Below are positions 1 to 5,939 of a stretch of DNA of 5,939 bases, one piece after another. Source of the DNA: Paracoccaceae bacterium (GTDB taxonomy: Bacteria; Pseudomonadota; Alphaproteobacteria; Rhodobacterales; Rhodobacteraceae); the NCBI GenBank assembly GCA_023260935.1, contig JALQTL010000020.1:1-5939 (forward strand), read 5' to 3'. Numbering within the stretch: the stretch's first letter is position 1; each line of letters opens with the position of its first letter. The position numbers were made by a program, and so were the translations under genes. The notes under the pieces are model-generated. The model did not search any database and was not told the DNA's origin. It worked only from the letters and a program-made list of their open reading frames with translations.

Positions 1-41
1 TAGCCCTTTGAGTCGTTCTAACAGACTGTTTCTATCAGTAA
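1..41. other. Low-GC sequence of unknown origin abutting lhaA
   Basis: This short edge segment is about 40% GC, while the rest of the window is clearly GC-rich. It does not continue the lhaA reading frame or the LhaA family sequence. It contains a small perfect palindrome, AACAGACTGTT, at 20-30. On the minus strand one frame stays open to the edge and reads YVVTDRNSLLERLKGL, which looks like ordinary protein but which I do not recognise. I could not match it to any insertion sequence end that I know. It may be the tip of a mobile element, a rearrangement breakpoint or an assembly or cloning junction. The exact junction is uncertain by some bases around 41-50. Confidence 0.5.
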
Positions 42-188
42 CTACATAACCTGCGCCATCCCCACTGAAAGCTGGAACAGCGAAAGCCGCATCAACTGTG
101 CCAGCGGCAGACTGTCAGAGGCCGCATCGGCAAAGGGCATCCACGATGCCCCCAGTTTTGCGATGTCTTTCTTGCGAAGGAACATCAT
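42..188 (-). pseudogene. lhaA: Light-harvesting 1 assembly protein LhaA, N-terminal fragment, disrupted
   Basis: LhaA belongs to the PucC/LhaA (BCD) family of the major facilitator superfamily. These are polytopic inner-membrane proteins of roughly 430-480 residues that assist assembly of the light-harvesting 1 antenna. Only 48 codons are present here. They begin MMFLRKKDIAKLG, continue with MPFADAASDSLPL, and reach the family signature RLSLFQLSVGMAQVM at the start of the first membrane segment. The next codon is TAG (42-44), and the expected continuation resembling GTLNRVMIVEL is absent from all frames. I chose the ATG at 186-188 because a GGAG (197-200) sits 8 bases upstream and the start forms a 4-base ATGA overlap with the bchM stop. 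The adjacent ATG at 183-185 is an alternative. Position directly after bchM matches the R. capsulatus superoperon, where lhaA is followed by puhA. The identity is well supported. Whether this is a true pseudogene or an artefact of a sequence junction cannot be told from the window. Confidence 0.75.
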
Positions 189-853
189 GGCCGGAACTCC
201 AGGCATTCGCTGATGTAGAAACCGCGGCTTACCCGCTCCACCCGGCTCAGCCCCGGGCCGATACGCCGGCTGAGCGGGGCGAACGCATGGGGGATCATGG
301 TGGGCGACCGGTCAGACCGGGGGAACGCCTTGCCAAGGGTAAAGAAGGTCATCAGGAAGGGCGTGCGCGGTGCAACGGTAAAGACCACGGCATCGCCCGT
401 GCGCTCGCCCAGCCGCGACAGGATGTCGGCAATATCCCCGGCGCGGTAATAGATCAGGCTGTCCATCGCCAGAACATAGTCAAAGGCGCCGAGGGCAGGG
501 TCCGTCATGTCGCCGCTACGAAAGCTGACCTTGGGGGAAAGCCGCGGATCAAGCCGCTGCTGCGCAATGGAAATGAGCTGCGGCGAGATATCCACCGCCA
601 CCACATCCGCCCCCCGGGCGGCCAGTTCCGCCGTCATCATCCCGGTGCCGCAGCCGGCATCCAGAACCCGCGCTCCGGCCAGATCCTGCGGCAACTGCCC
701 CAGCATGATCGCGCGCATCCGGTCACGGCCTTCGCGCACTGTCTGGCGAATGCGGCTGACCGGGGCGTCGCTGGTCAGGCGATCCCAGACCCGGGTTGCC
801 GTGCGGTCGAAATAGTGTTCGACCCTCGCCCTTGTGTCGGCATAGTCGGTCAT
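185..853 (-). CDS. bchM: Magnesium-protoporphyrin IX O-methyltransferase BchM
   Basis: BchM transfers a methyl group from S-adenosylmethionine to the ring C propionate of Mg-protoporphyrin IX. The product is the monomethyl ester, the substrate of the later cyclase step. The protein has 222 residues, the usual length of the family. It starts MTDYADTRARVEHYFDRTA, with the N-terminal RVxxYF pattern common to BchM and ChlM. The class I methyltransferase glycine motif VLDAGCGTG is at residues 63-71, followed by the acidic VVAVDIS strand end, where the ribose-binding acidic residue is expected. A later segment around FPRSDRSPTMIPHA fits the C-terminal BchM-specific domain. The ATG lies 2 bases after the bchL stop (TGAGAATG) with only a weak GGGG further upstream, so translation is probably coupled to bchL. 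Its stop overlaps the lhaA start. Next to bchH, which makes its substrate, the assignment is secure. Confidence 0.96.
   Translation of the reverse strand: MTDYADTRARVEHYFDRTATRVWDRLTSDAPVSRIRQTVREGRDRMRAIMLGQLPQDLAGARVLDAGCGTGMMTAELAARGADVVAVDISPQLISIAQQRLDPRLSPKVSFRSGDMTDPALGAFDYVLAMDSLIYYRAGDIADILSRLGERTGDAVVFTVAPRTPFLMTFFTLGKAFPRSDRSPTMIPHAFAPLSRRIGPGLSRVERVSRGFYISECLEFRP
197..200 (-). promoter_or_regulatory. Ribosome binding site of lhaA
   Basis: On the minus strand GGAG lies within the last codons of bchM, 8 bases before the ATG at 186-188 and 11 bases before the next ATG. The spacing favours the first ATG. Together with the ATGA overlap, it suggests that lhaA was translated in coupling with bchM. 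Confidence 0.55.
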
Positions 854-855
854 TC

Positions 856-1758
856 TCAGTCAAACCCCAGCAATTCAAAGATCTCACGGTCGGGCAGCGG
901 TTCGGGAAAACACTCTGGCTCGGAAACCGACCGCCACAGCGTCTCGGCCAGACGGATGTATTCGGCCCGAGCCATCACGATGTCCTGATCGTCATCCATC
1001 GCGAACAGCGTCTTCTTCTTCAGGCGCGAGCGGCGGATGGCGTCGATGTCGGGCATATGCGCCAGCCGGTTGAAGCCGACCTTCGCGCAATAGCGGTCCA
1101 CCTCATCCGTCTCACGCGACCGGTTGGCCACGCATCCGGCCAGCCGGACCTTGTAGTTCGAAGACTTGGCCTGCACCGCGGCGATGATCCGGTTCATCGC
1201 ATAAATGCTGTCAAAGTCATTCGCGGTGACGATCACGGCGCGGTCGGCGTGCTGCAAGGGGGCGGCAAAGCCGCCACAGACCACATCGCCCAGCACGTCA
1301 AAGATCACCACATCGGTATCTTCCAGCAGATGATGCTGCTTGAGCAGTTTCACCGTCTGCCCCACCACATAGCCGCCGCAACCCGTGCCCGCCGGCGGCC
1401 CGCCTGCCTCGACGCACATCACCCCGTTGAAACCGGTGGTAACGAAATCCTCGGGCCGCAATTCCTCGGCGTGGAAATCCACTTCCTTCAGAATGTCGAT
1501 CACCGTGGGCTGCAACTTGCCGGTCAGGGTAAAGGTGCTGTCGTGCTTTGGGTCGCAGCCGATCTGAAGCACACGCTTGCCCAGCATCGAAAAGGCCGCC
1601 GACAGATTGGACGAGGTGGTCGATTTCCCGATCCCCCCCTTGCCATAGACGGAAAACACCTTCGCGCCTTCGATCTTCAGGTTGGCATCCTGATGGACCT
1701 GAACGCTGCCGTCGCCATCAAGGCCCTTCAGGGTAGGAATTTCGTCGCGCGGGCTCAT
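856..1758 (-). CDS. bchL: Dark-operative protochlorophyllide reductase, ATP-binding iron-sulfur protein BchL
   Basis: BchL is the NifH-like reductase component of the light-independent protochlorophyllide reductase. As a homodimer it binds MgATP and one bridging [4Fe-4S] cluster, and it passes electrons to BchN-BchB, which reduces ring D of protochlorophyllide. The protein has 300 residues, close to the family length. The P-loop GKGGIGKST is at residues 39-47. IGCDPKHDST is at 66-75. The two cluster ligands are C127 in GTGCGGY and C161 in DVLGDVVCGGF. The first 30 or so residues form the variable N-terminal tail seen in BchL. The frame stays open upstream into bchH, but I chose the ATG at 1756-1758 because it follows a clear GAAAGGGG site and gives the expected N-terminus. 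It is separated from bchH by 88 bases and from bchM by 2. In the superoperon its partner gene bchB lies just upstream of bchH. The cluster makes the enzyme sensitive to oxygen. Confidence 0.98.
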   Translation of the reverse strand: MSPRDEIPTLKGLDGDGSVQVHQDANLKIEGAKVFSVYGKGGIGKSTTSSNLSAAFSMLGKRVLQIGCDPKHDSTFTLTGKLQPTVIDILKEVDFHAEELRPEDFVTTGFNGVMCVEAGGPPAGTGCGGYVVGQTVKLLKQHHLLEDTDVVIFDVLGDVVCGGFAAPLQHADRAVIVTANDFDSIYAMNRIIAAVQAKSSNYKVRLAGCVANRSRETDEVDRYCAKVGFNRLAHMPDIDAIRRSRLKKKTLFAMDDDQDIVMARAEYIRLAETLWRSVSEPECFPEPLPDREIFELLGFD

Positions 1759-1765
1759 CACTTTG

Positions 1766-1773
1766 CCCCTTTC
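1766..1773 (-). promoter_or_regulatory. Ribosome binding site of bchL
   Basis: On the minus strand GAAAGGGG ends 7 bases before the ATG at 1756-1758. It fixes the bchL start, since the frame is open for another 55 codons upstream. It lies inside a five-codon reading frame (ATG at 1773-1775, encoding MKGAK) whose TGA stop overlaps the bchL ATG as TGATG. Confidence 0.7.
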
Positions 1774-1778
1774 ATCTT

Positions 1779-1792
1779 GGAGAAAATACTCC
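1779..1792 (-). repeat. Small hairpin in a probable Rhodobacterales intergenic motif
   Basis: The minus strand reads GGAGTATTTTCTCC, a 4-bp stem with a 6-base AT loop, preceded by a C run and followed by AAGATGAAAGGGG. I recall very similar strings (C run, GGAGTATTT, then AAGATGAAAG) as frequent intergenic elements in Rhodobacter, Paracoccus and relatives. That part rests on memory and was not searched. The element supplies the bchL ribosome binding site. Confidence 0.45.
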
Positions 1793-1798
1793 GGGGGT

Positions 1799-1816
1799 GC
1801 GGGGGCTGGCCCCCGC
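1799..1816 (-). terminator. GC-rich hairpin between bchH and bchL
   Basis: The perfect inverted repeat GCGGGGGC-CA-GCCCCCGC forms a very stable stem of 7 bp with a 4-base loop, or formally 8 bp with 2. It lies about 31 bases after the bchH stop and 40 bases before the bchL start. No long U run follows, only TATTTTCTCC about 14 bases later. It is therefore more likely a weak terminator, a pausing site or an mRNA 3' stabiliser that sets the ratio of bchH to bchL message than a full stop, because bchL and bchM must be read from upstream. No separate promoter is evident in the gap. Confidence 0.5.
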
Positions 1817-1846
1817 GTCCGGTCGCTTCCTGGGGGGACTTGCCGG

Positions 1847-4800
1847 TCATTCCGCCGCGATCCCTTCCAGCCTGTCTTCCAGCTCATCCGCGGCCCGCTG
1901 AAGGGCGGCCAGCGTTTCGGCATCGGGGTGCCAGTAGTCGCGGTCCGATGCTTCCAGCAGCTTCTGGGCCATCCGGTTGCTTGCCTCGGGGTTCAGCCCG
2001 GCAAGGCGCTTGCGCATCGCCTCGTCCAGCACGAAGGTTTCCGACAGCCTCTGATAGACCCAAGGGTCGACATGGCCCGTGGTGGCCGACCAGCCCAGCG
2101 TATTGGTCACATGCGCCTCGATCTGGCGCACGCCTTCGGCGCCGTGGCGCAGCAAGCCCTCGAAATATTTCGGGTTCAGGCTGCGCGACCGGGTTTCCAG
2201 GGCGATCTGGTCCTTCAGGGTGCGCACCGTGCCCGCGCCGCGGGTCTGGTCGCCGATATAGACCGGGGTTTCCTGCCCGCCGCGCGCCCGTTTCACCGCC
2301 CGCGCGATGCCGCCCAGCGTGTCGAAATAGTGGTCCACCGTGGTGACACCCAGTTCGACCGACTCAAGGTTCTGATAGGCCAGATCCACATCCTTCAGCG
2401 CCTTTTGCAGCAGGGCGGCATTCTGGCTTGCCTTGCCGTTGCGGCCATAGGCAAAAGACTTGCGCGCCTCATAGGCATCGGCCAGCTCATCTTCGGCCCC
2501 GAAGGCCGAAGACCCGACCAACACATTCACATTCGACCCATAGGCCCCTTCGGCATTGGAAAAGACCCGCAGCGCGGCGGTTTCCATATCCACCCCCATC
2601 TCGGTCGCATAGGCCTGGGCATGGGCGCGGATGAAGTTCTGCGCCTCGGGCTCGTCTGCCGTGGCGGCTTTCCATGCGGCTTCGGCCAGCATCCGGGTCT
2701 GCAAGGGCAGAAGGTCGCGGAAGATGCCCGACAGCGTCATCACCACATCGATCCGCGGCCGGCCCAGTTCGGCCAGCGGGATCAGGTCTGCCCCGCACAG
2801 GCGCCCGTAATGGTCAAAGCGCGGTACGGCCCCGATCAGCGCCAGCGCCTGCGCGATCGGTCCGCCATCGGACTTGATGTTGTCAGACCCCCACAGCACC
2901 AGCGCCACGGTGCGCGGCAGGCGGTCGTGGCTGTCCAGAAGGCGCTGCGCCTGTGCGGCGCCGTCCTTCATGGCAAAGGCGGTGGGCATGCGGAAGGGAT
3001 CGAAGGCATGGATGTTGCGGCCCGTGGGCAGGATTTCGGGCGCGCGGATCAGATCGCCCCCCGGCACCGGGCTGATGAAGCGGCCCGACAGGGCGCGCAG
3101 CAGGCCCGCGACCTCATGCTCCTCTTGCAGCAGGCGGCTGGCAAGCGCGCGGTCGGCCGTTGCGGGCATCAGCTCCAGCATCGCCGCGCGTGCCTCGGAG
3201 CTCATCTTGCGGCCGATGACATGGAACCCGTCGGTGATCAGCGCGCCTTCAGTTTCCAGCAGCCTGATCCACAGCCCGTCCATGTCTGACGGGTCCATGT
3301 CCACCGCCCGGGCCTGTTCGCGCACCAGATCGGCCAGTTCGGCACGTTCATGCGCGCCCGGATCCAGCGCGCGGAAACGTTGCAGCGAATCCTTCAGATC
3401 GGCCAGTCCCTTGTACAGCCCCGACTGCGCCAGCGGCGGGGTCAGATGCGTTACCGTCACCGCATTCGACCGGCGCTTGGCCAGCGTCGCCTCGGATGGG
3501 TTGTTGGCGGCATAAAGATAGACATTCGGCAGATTGCCGATCATCCGGTCGGGCCAGCAGGTTTCGGCAACGCCCGCCTGCTTGCCCGGCATGAATTCCA
3601 GCGCCCCGTGCATCCCGAAATGAAGCAGCACATCGGCGCCAAAGTCTTCGCGGACCCAGCGATAGAAGGTTGTGAAGGCATGCGTGGGCGCAAAGCCCTT
3701 TTCGAACAGAAGGCGCATCGGATCGCCCTCGTAGCCAAAGACCGGCTGCAGCCCGATGAAGACAGACCCCATCTGCCGGCCCAGCACGAAGACGCCGCGC
3801 CCGTCGGTCTGTGCGCGCCCCGGGGCAGGGCCCCAGGCGGCCTCGATCTCCTTCAGCCAGGGCTGGCGCGCCACGATCTCGGCCGCGGGCACGATGGCGG
3901 CCACATTGGCCGGCTGGCCATAGGTGGCGGCCGATCCGCCAAGGATCGCCTCGCGCAGGTCTTCGACGGATGCCGGGGGCTCCACGTCGTAGCCTTCGGC
4001 TTTCATCGCCTGCAACACATTCCAGAGCGATTCAAAGACCGAAAGATAGGCCGCCGTGCCCGCAGCCCCGGCATTGGGCGGAAAGCCGTAAAGGATGATC
4101 GCCACCTTGCGCGCCGCCACTTCCGACCGGCGCAGATGCGCCAGACGGCGGACCTTTTCCGCCAGTGCCTCGATCCGTTCGAAACAGGGCGCCATGGCTC
4201 GGGTTTCCAGCGCCTCTGCCGTTGCGGCCGTACAGCTCTTGTAGCAGCCCTTGCACCCGCCCGCCTCGTGGCGCCCGGCAAAGACCGTGGGGTTCGTCGC
4301 CCCGTCAATCTCGGGCAGGGCGATCAGCATGGTGGTTTCCACCGGCCCCAGGCCGCCGCCGCTCGCCCCCCATTGTCCCAGTGTCTGGAATTCGAGGGGG
4401 TGCGCGGCCACATAGGGCACGTCCAGCGCGGCCAACGCCTCTACCGCGGCGGGGCTGTCATTATAGGCCGGCCCCCCCACCAGGCTGAACCCGGTCAGCG
4501 ATACCATCGCGTCAACCCTTGGGCCCGTATCACCCTGAAAATACGCCCGGATCGCTGGGCGCCCATCAAGCCCTCCGGCAAAGGCGGGCAGCACGGCAAT
4601 CCCGCGGCGTTCGAATTCGGCAATCACCGCATCGTAATGCGCCGTATCCCCGGCAAGGATATAGGACCGCAGCATCAGCATGCCGACCGTGGCCGTCGCC
4701 CCTTCCGGGCGGGGCAGGGTGGCGGCATCGGTGGTGATGCGGCCCGCAAGCCGTGGATGGTAAAGCCCGACATCGGGGTAATCGACAGGGGCCGCGGCCT

Positions 4801-5446
4801 TGATCTGCGACCAGTCGCGATTGCCCGAATAGCGCCCGACCAGATAGCGGATCATCGCCTCGATGTTGTCGTCCGACCCGCCCAGCCAGTATTGCATCGA
4901 CAGGAACCAGGCGCGCAGATCCTGCGCCTTGCCGGGCAGGAAGCGCAGGATCTTCGGCAGGCGACGCAGCATTGCCATCTGCTTTTCGCCCGAAGACCCA
5001 GAGGGCGCCTTGGTTCCGCGCAGCTTTTTCAGCAAAGCCATGGCCCCGCTGGCCGGCTTGGCCATGTCCAGATCGCCCATCCGCGTCAGCTTGACGATCT
5101 GCGGATCGGCAATCACGCCGACAAAGGCATCCACGCGCTCGCGGGCGCGCTGAAGATTGGGCAGGATGGCGGTGATGTGTTCCTCGATGAACAGCAGGTT
5201 CGCCACGATCACATCGGCGCTGTCCACCGCCGCCCGCGCGCGGGCAAGGGCCGCCGGGTTTTCCGCCCATTCGGCAGCGGCATGAACCGAAACCTCGATG
5301 CCGGGAAAATCGCGCGCCAGATGCGGGGCTACCCGTGCGGCAGGCCCTGCGGCATGCGCATCCAGCGTGACGATCACGAAACGATAAACCCCGTCGGCCT
5401 TTGGGGCGCTCTGTTCGGGCGAAGAGGCGAAGCGGTCATCGCGCAT
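1847..5446 (-). CDS. bchH: Magnesium chelatase large subunit BchH
   Basis: BchH is the porphyrin-binding catalytic subunit of magnesium chelatase. With the AAA+ ATPase BchI and with BchD it inserts Mg2+ into protoporphyrin IX, the first committed step toward bacteriochlorophyll. From this start it has 1199 residues, the normal length. Residues about 15-175 match the BchH N-terminal domain (starting VYRFVIVTLDAHAAG), and the rest is the CobN/Mg-chelatase domain. The conserved HFGMHGALEFMPGK is at 609-622. Four cysteines at 398, 401, 405 and 421 (CX2CX3CX15C) resemble the motif linked to an oxygen-sensitive iron-sulfur cluster in R. capsulatus BchH. The frame also has an ATG at 5462-5464, six codons upstream. 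I prefer the ATG at 5444-5446 because a GAAGG lies 6 bases before it and the overlap with bchB falls from 29 to 11 bases. The gene sits between two subunit genes of the dark protochlorophyllide reductase and just upstream of the gene for BchM, to which BchH is known to be functionally linked. Confidence 0.98.
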   Translation of the reverse strand: MRDDRFASSPEQSAPKADGVYRFVIVTLDAHAAGPAARVAPHLARDFPGIEVSVHAAAEWAENPAALARARAAVDSADVIVANLLFIEEHITAILPNLQRARERVDAFVGVIADPQIVKLTRMGDLDMAKPASGAMALLKKLRGTKAPSGSSGEKQMAMLRRLPKILRFLPGKAQDLRAWFLSMQYWLGGSDDNIEAMIRYLVGRYSGNRDWSQIKAAAPVDYPDVGLYHPRLAGRITTDAATLPRPEGATATVGMLMLRSYILAGDTAHYDAVIAEFERRGIAVLPAFAGGLDGRPAIRAYFQGDTGPRVDAMVSLTGFSLVGGPAYNDSPAAVEALAALDVPYVAAHPLEFQTLGQWGASGGGLGPVETTMLIALPEIDGATNPTVFAGRHEAGGCKGCYKSCTAATAEALETRAMAPCFERIEALAEKVRRLAHLRRSEVAARKVAIILYGFPPNAGAAGTAAYLSVFESLWNVLQAMKAEGYDVEPPASVEDLREAILGGSAATYGQPANVAAIVPAAEIVARQPWLKEIEAAWGPAPGRAQTDGRGVFVLGRQMGSVFIGLQPVFGYEGDPMRLLFEKGFAPTHAFTTFYRWVREDFGADVLLHFGMHGALEFMPGKQAGVAETCWPDRMIGNLPNVYLYAANNPSEATLAKRRSNAVTVTHLTPPLAQSGLYKGLADLKDSLQRFRALDPGAHERAELADLVREQARAVDMDPSDMDGLWIRLLETEGALITDGFHVIGRKMSSEARAAMLELMPATADRALASRLLQEEHEVAGLLRALSGRFISPVPGGDLIRAPEILPTGRNIHAFDPFRMPTAFAMKDGAAQAQRLLDSHDRLPRTVALVLWGSDNIKSDGGPIAQALALIGAVPRFDHYGRLCGADLIPLAELGRPRIDVVMTLSGIFRDLLPLQTRMLAEAAWKAATADEPEAQNFIRAHAQAYATEMGVDMETAALRVFSNAEGAYGSNVNVLVGSSAFGAEDELADAYEARKSFAYGRNGKASQNAALLQKALKDVDLAYQNLESVELGVTTVDHYFDTLGGIARAVKRARGGQETPVYIGDQTRGAGTVRTLKDQIALETRSRSLNPKYFEGLLRHGAEGVRQIEAHVTNTLGWSATTGHVDPWVYQRLSETFVLDEAMRKRLAGLNPEASNRMAQKLLEASDRDYWHPDAETLAALQRAADELEDRLEGIAAE

Positions 5447-5939
5447 AATGTGCCTTCGCCTCATAGAGGGTTTCCACGGAAATCGCCGTCACGCCGCGGT
5501 CGGCGGCATATTTCTCGGTATTGCGGCGGGCCTTGCCGCGCACGAAGAACGGGATCTTCTTCAACTCCCGCTCTGCATCATCAAGCCAGCGCGGGCCGGG
5601 CTGCCCGGCAATCCCGTCTGGCAGCTCGGCGGGCTTCATCTGTTCGGACGTATCCCGGGGGGAGGGAAAGCCGGGCGGCAGAGCCCCCCCGCCATCGGCG
5701 GCGTCTTGCGCGCCCGGCTCCGCGCCTGCCTGCTCGTCTGGCACCGCGACAGCGACGGGCGGCGCATCCTGCCGACCCGCCTTGCCACCATGGTGGCTCG
5801 CCCCGGCTGCATCGTGGAACTCGAAATCCTCACGGAACATCGTCAGAAGATGCTCTTCCAGCCCCATGACCAGCGGATGAATCCAGGTGTCGAAGATCAC
5901 ATTGGCGCCTTCGAACCCCATCTGCGGGCTGTAGCGGGC
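5436..5939 (-). CDS. bchB: Dark-operative protochlorophyllide reductase subunit B (BchB), C-terminal part
   Basis: BchB and BchN form the NifDK-like catalytic heterotetramer that reduces ring D of protochlorophyllide with electrons from BchL. The gene runs off the right edge. The 167 visible residues are the last third of a protein usually 500-540 long. The fragment starts ARYSPQMGFEGANVIFDTW, which then leads into HPLVMGLEEHLLTMFREDF, typical of the end of the nitrogenase-like domain. A linker of about 70 residues rich in Ala, Pro and Gly follows (5592-5801). The last ~50 residues, from LDDAERELKKIPFFVRGKAR to the stop, match the small C-terminal protochlorophyllide reductase domain (PCP_red) that helps enclose the substrate. 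The cluster and catalytic residues of the N-terminal part are outside the window. The stop TGA (5436-5438) lies within bchH, an 11-base overlap. Gene order bchB-bchH-bchL matches R. capsulatus. Confidence 0.97.
   Translation of the reverse strand, partial: ARYSPQMGFEGANVIFDTWIHPLVMGLEEHLLTMFREDFEFHDAAGASHHGGKAGRQDAPPVAVAVPDEQAGAEPGAQDAADGGGALPPGFPSPRDTSEQMKPAELPDGIAGQPGPRWLDDAERELKKIPFFVRGKARRNTEKYAADRGVTAISVETLYEAKAHYAR
5453..5457 (-). promoter_or_regulatory. Ribosome binding site of bchH
   Basis: GAAGG on the minus strand lies inside the bchB coding end, 6 bases before the ATG at 5444-5446. The upstream in-frame ATG at 5462-5464 has only a poor GGAAA before it. This favours the shorter BchH and translational coupling to bchB. 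Confidence 0.55.

Noticed and set aside
1..60. A simple frameshift or nonsense mutation as the cause of the lhaA truncation
   Set aside because: None of the three minus-strand frames after position 45 continues the expected TLNRVMIVEL-like sequence, and the base composition changes at the same point.
98..988. A 296-codon plus-strand open frame over bchM and the end of bchL
   Set aside because: It is a shadow of bchM and bchL on the other strand. It has no credible ribosome binding site or domain, and it spans the junction between two real genes.
1759..1846. A separate promoter with a TGT-N12-ACA (PpsR/CrtJ) site before bchL
   Set aside because: No such palindrome or convincing -35/-10 pair is visible in the 88-base gap. 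Transcription from upstream of bchB is the simpler reading.
1759..1923. An upstream extension of bchL by 55 codons into bchH
   Set aside because: The added residues do not resemble any BchL N-terminus, they overlap the end of bchH, and the ATG at 1756-1758 has a good ribosome binding site.
5447..5464. An earlier ATG for bchH adding MRRRHI
   Set aside because: It has no good ribosome binding site and makes a 29-base overlap with bchB. It remains possible but less likely than the ATG at 5444-5446.
3350..5869. An 839-codon open frame on the plus strand opposite bchH and bchB
   Set aside because: It is antisense to two genes with clear family matches. Its translation is rich in Arg, Gly, His and Pro with no recognisable domain, as expected when the opposite strand of GC-rich coding DNA lacks stops. 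The plus-strand frames at 796-2346 and 1763-3289 are rejected for the same reason.
1..5939. CRISPR arrays, tRNA or rRNA genes, and tandem repeats
   Set aside because: No regularly spaced repeats, cloverleaf-like segments or rRNA-like sequence were seen. Almost all of the window is protein coding.

Overview
This GC-rich window comes from the photosynthesis gene cluster of an anoxygenic phototrophic alphaproteobacterium. It is most likely a member of the Rhodobacterales (Rhodobacter, Rhodovulum or Roseobacter type). The basis is the gene set and order (bchB-bchH-bchL-bchM-lhaA, the order known from Rhodobacter capsulatus), the close family fit of the proteins, and an intergenic motif that I recall as typical of Rhodobacterales. 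I cannot name a species.

All real genes lie on the minus strand, so transcription runs from right to left. From the right edge the order is: the last 167 residues of bchB (protochlorophyllide reductase subunit); complete bchH (large subunit of magnesium chelatase); complete bchL (the ATP-dependent reductase of protochlorophyllide reductase); complete bchM (Mg-protoporphyrin IX methyltransferase); and the first 48 codons of lhaA, a membrane protein for light-harvesting 1 assembly. The genes are tightly packed. bchB and bchH overlap by 11 bases, bchL and bchM are 2 bases apart, and bchM and lhaA overlap by 4 bases (ATGA). The one real gap is 88 bases between bchH and bchL. It holds a strong GC hairpin, a second small hairpin and the bchL ribosome binding site.

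Together the genes cover consecutive steps of bacteriochlorophyll synthesis. BchH, with BchI and BchD encoded elsewhere, inserts Mg2+ into protoporphyrin IX. BchM methylates the product. BchL and BchB, with BchN, reduce ring D of protochlorophyllide in the dark. LhaA links pigment supply to assembly of the antenna complex. The operon promoter and the usual redox and light regulator sites should lie upstream, beyond the right edge; I saw none inside the window.

The main anomaly is at the left edge. lhaA breaks off after 48 codons at an in-frame TAG, and the last ~41 bases are much poorer in GC and do not continue the family sequence. This is either an insertion or rearrangement in lhaA or an assembly or clone junction. 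The rest is an ordinary, well-described pathway, and I did not find evidence of an undescribed system.
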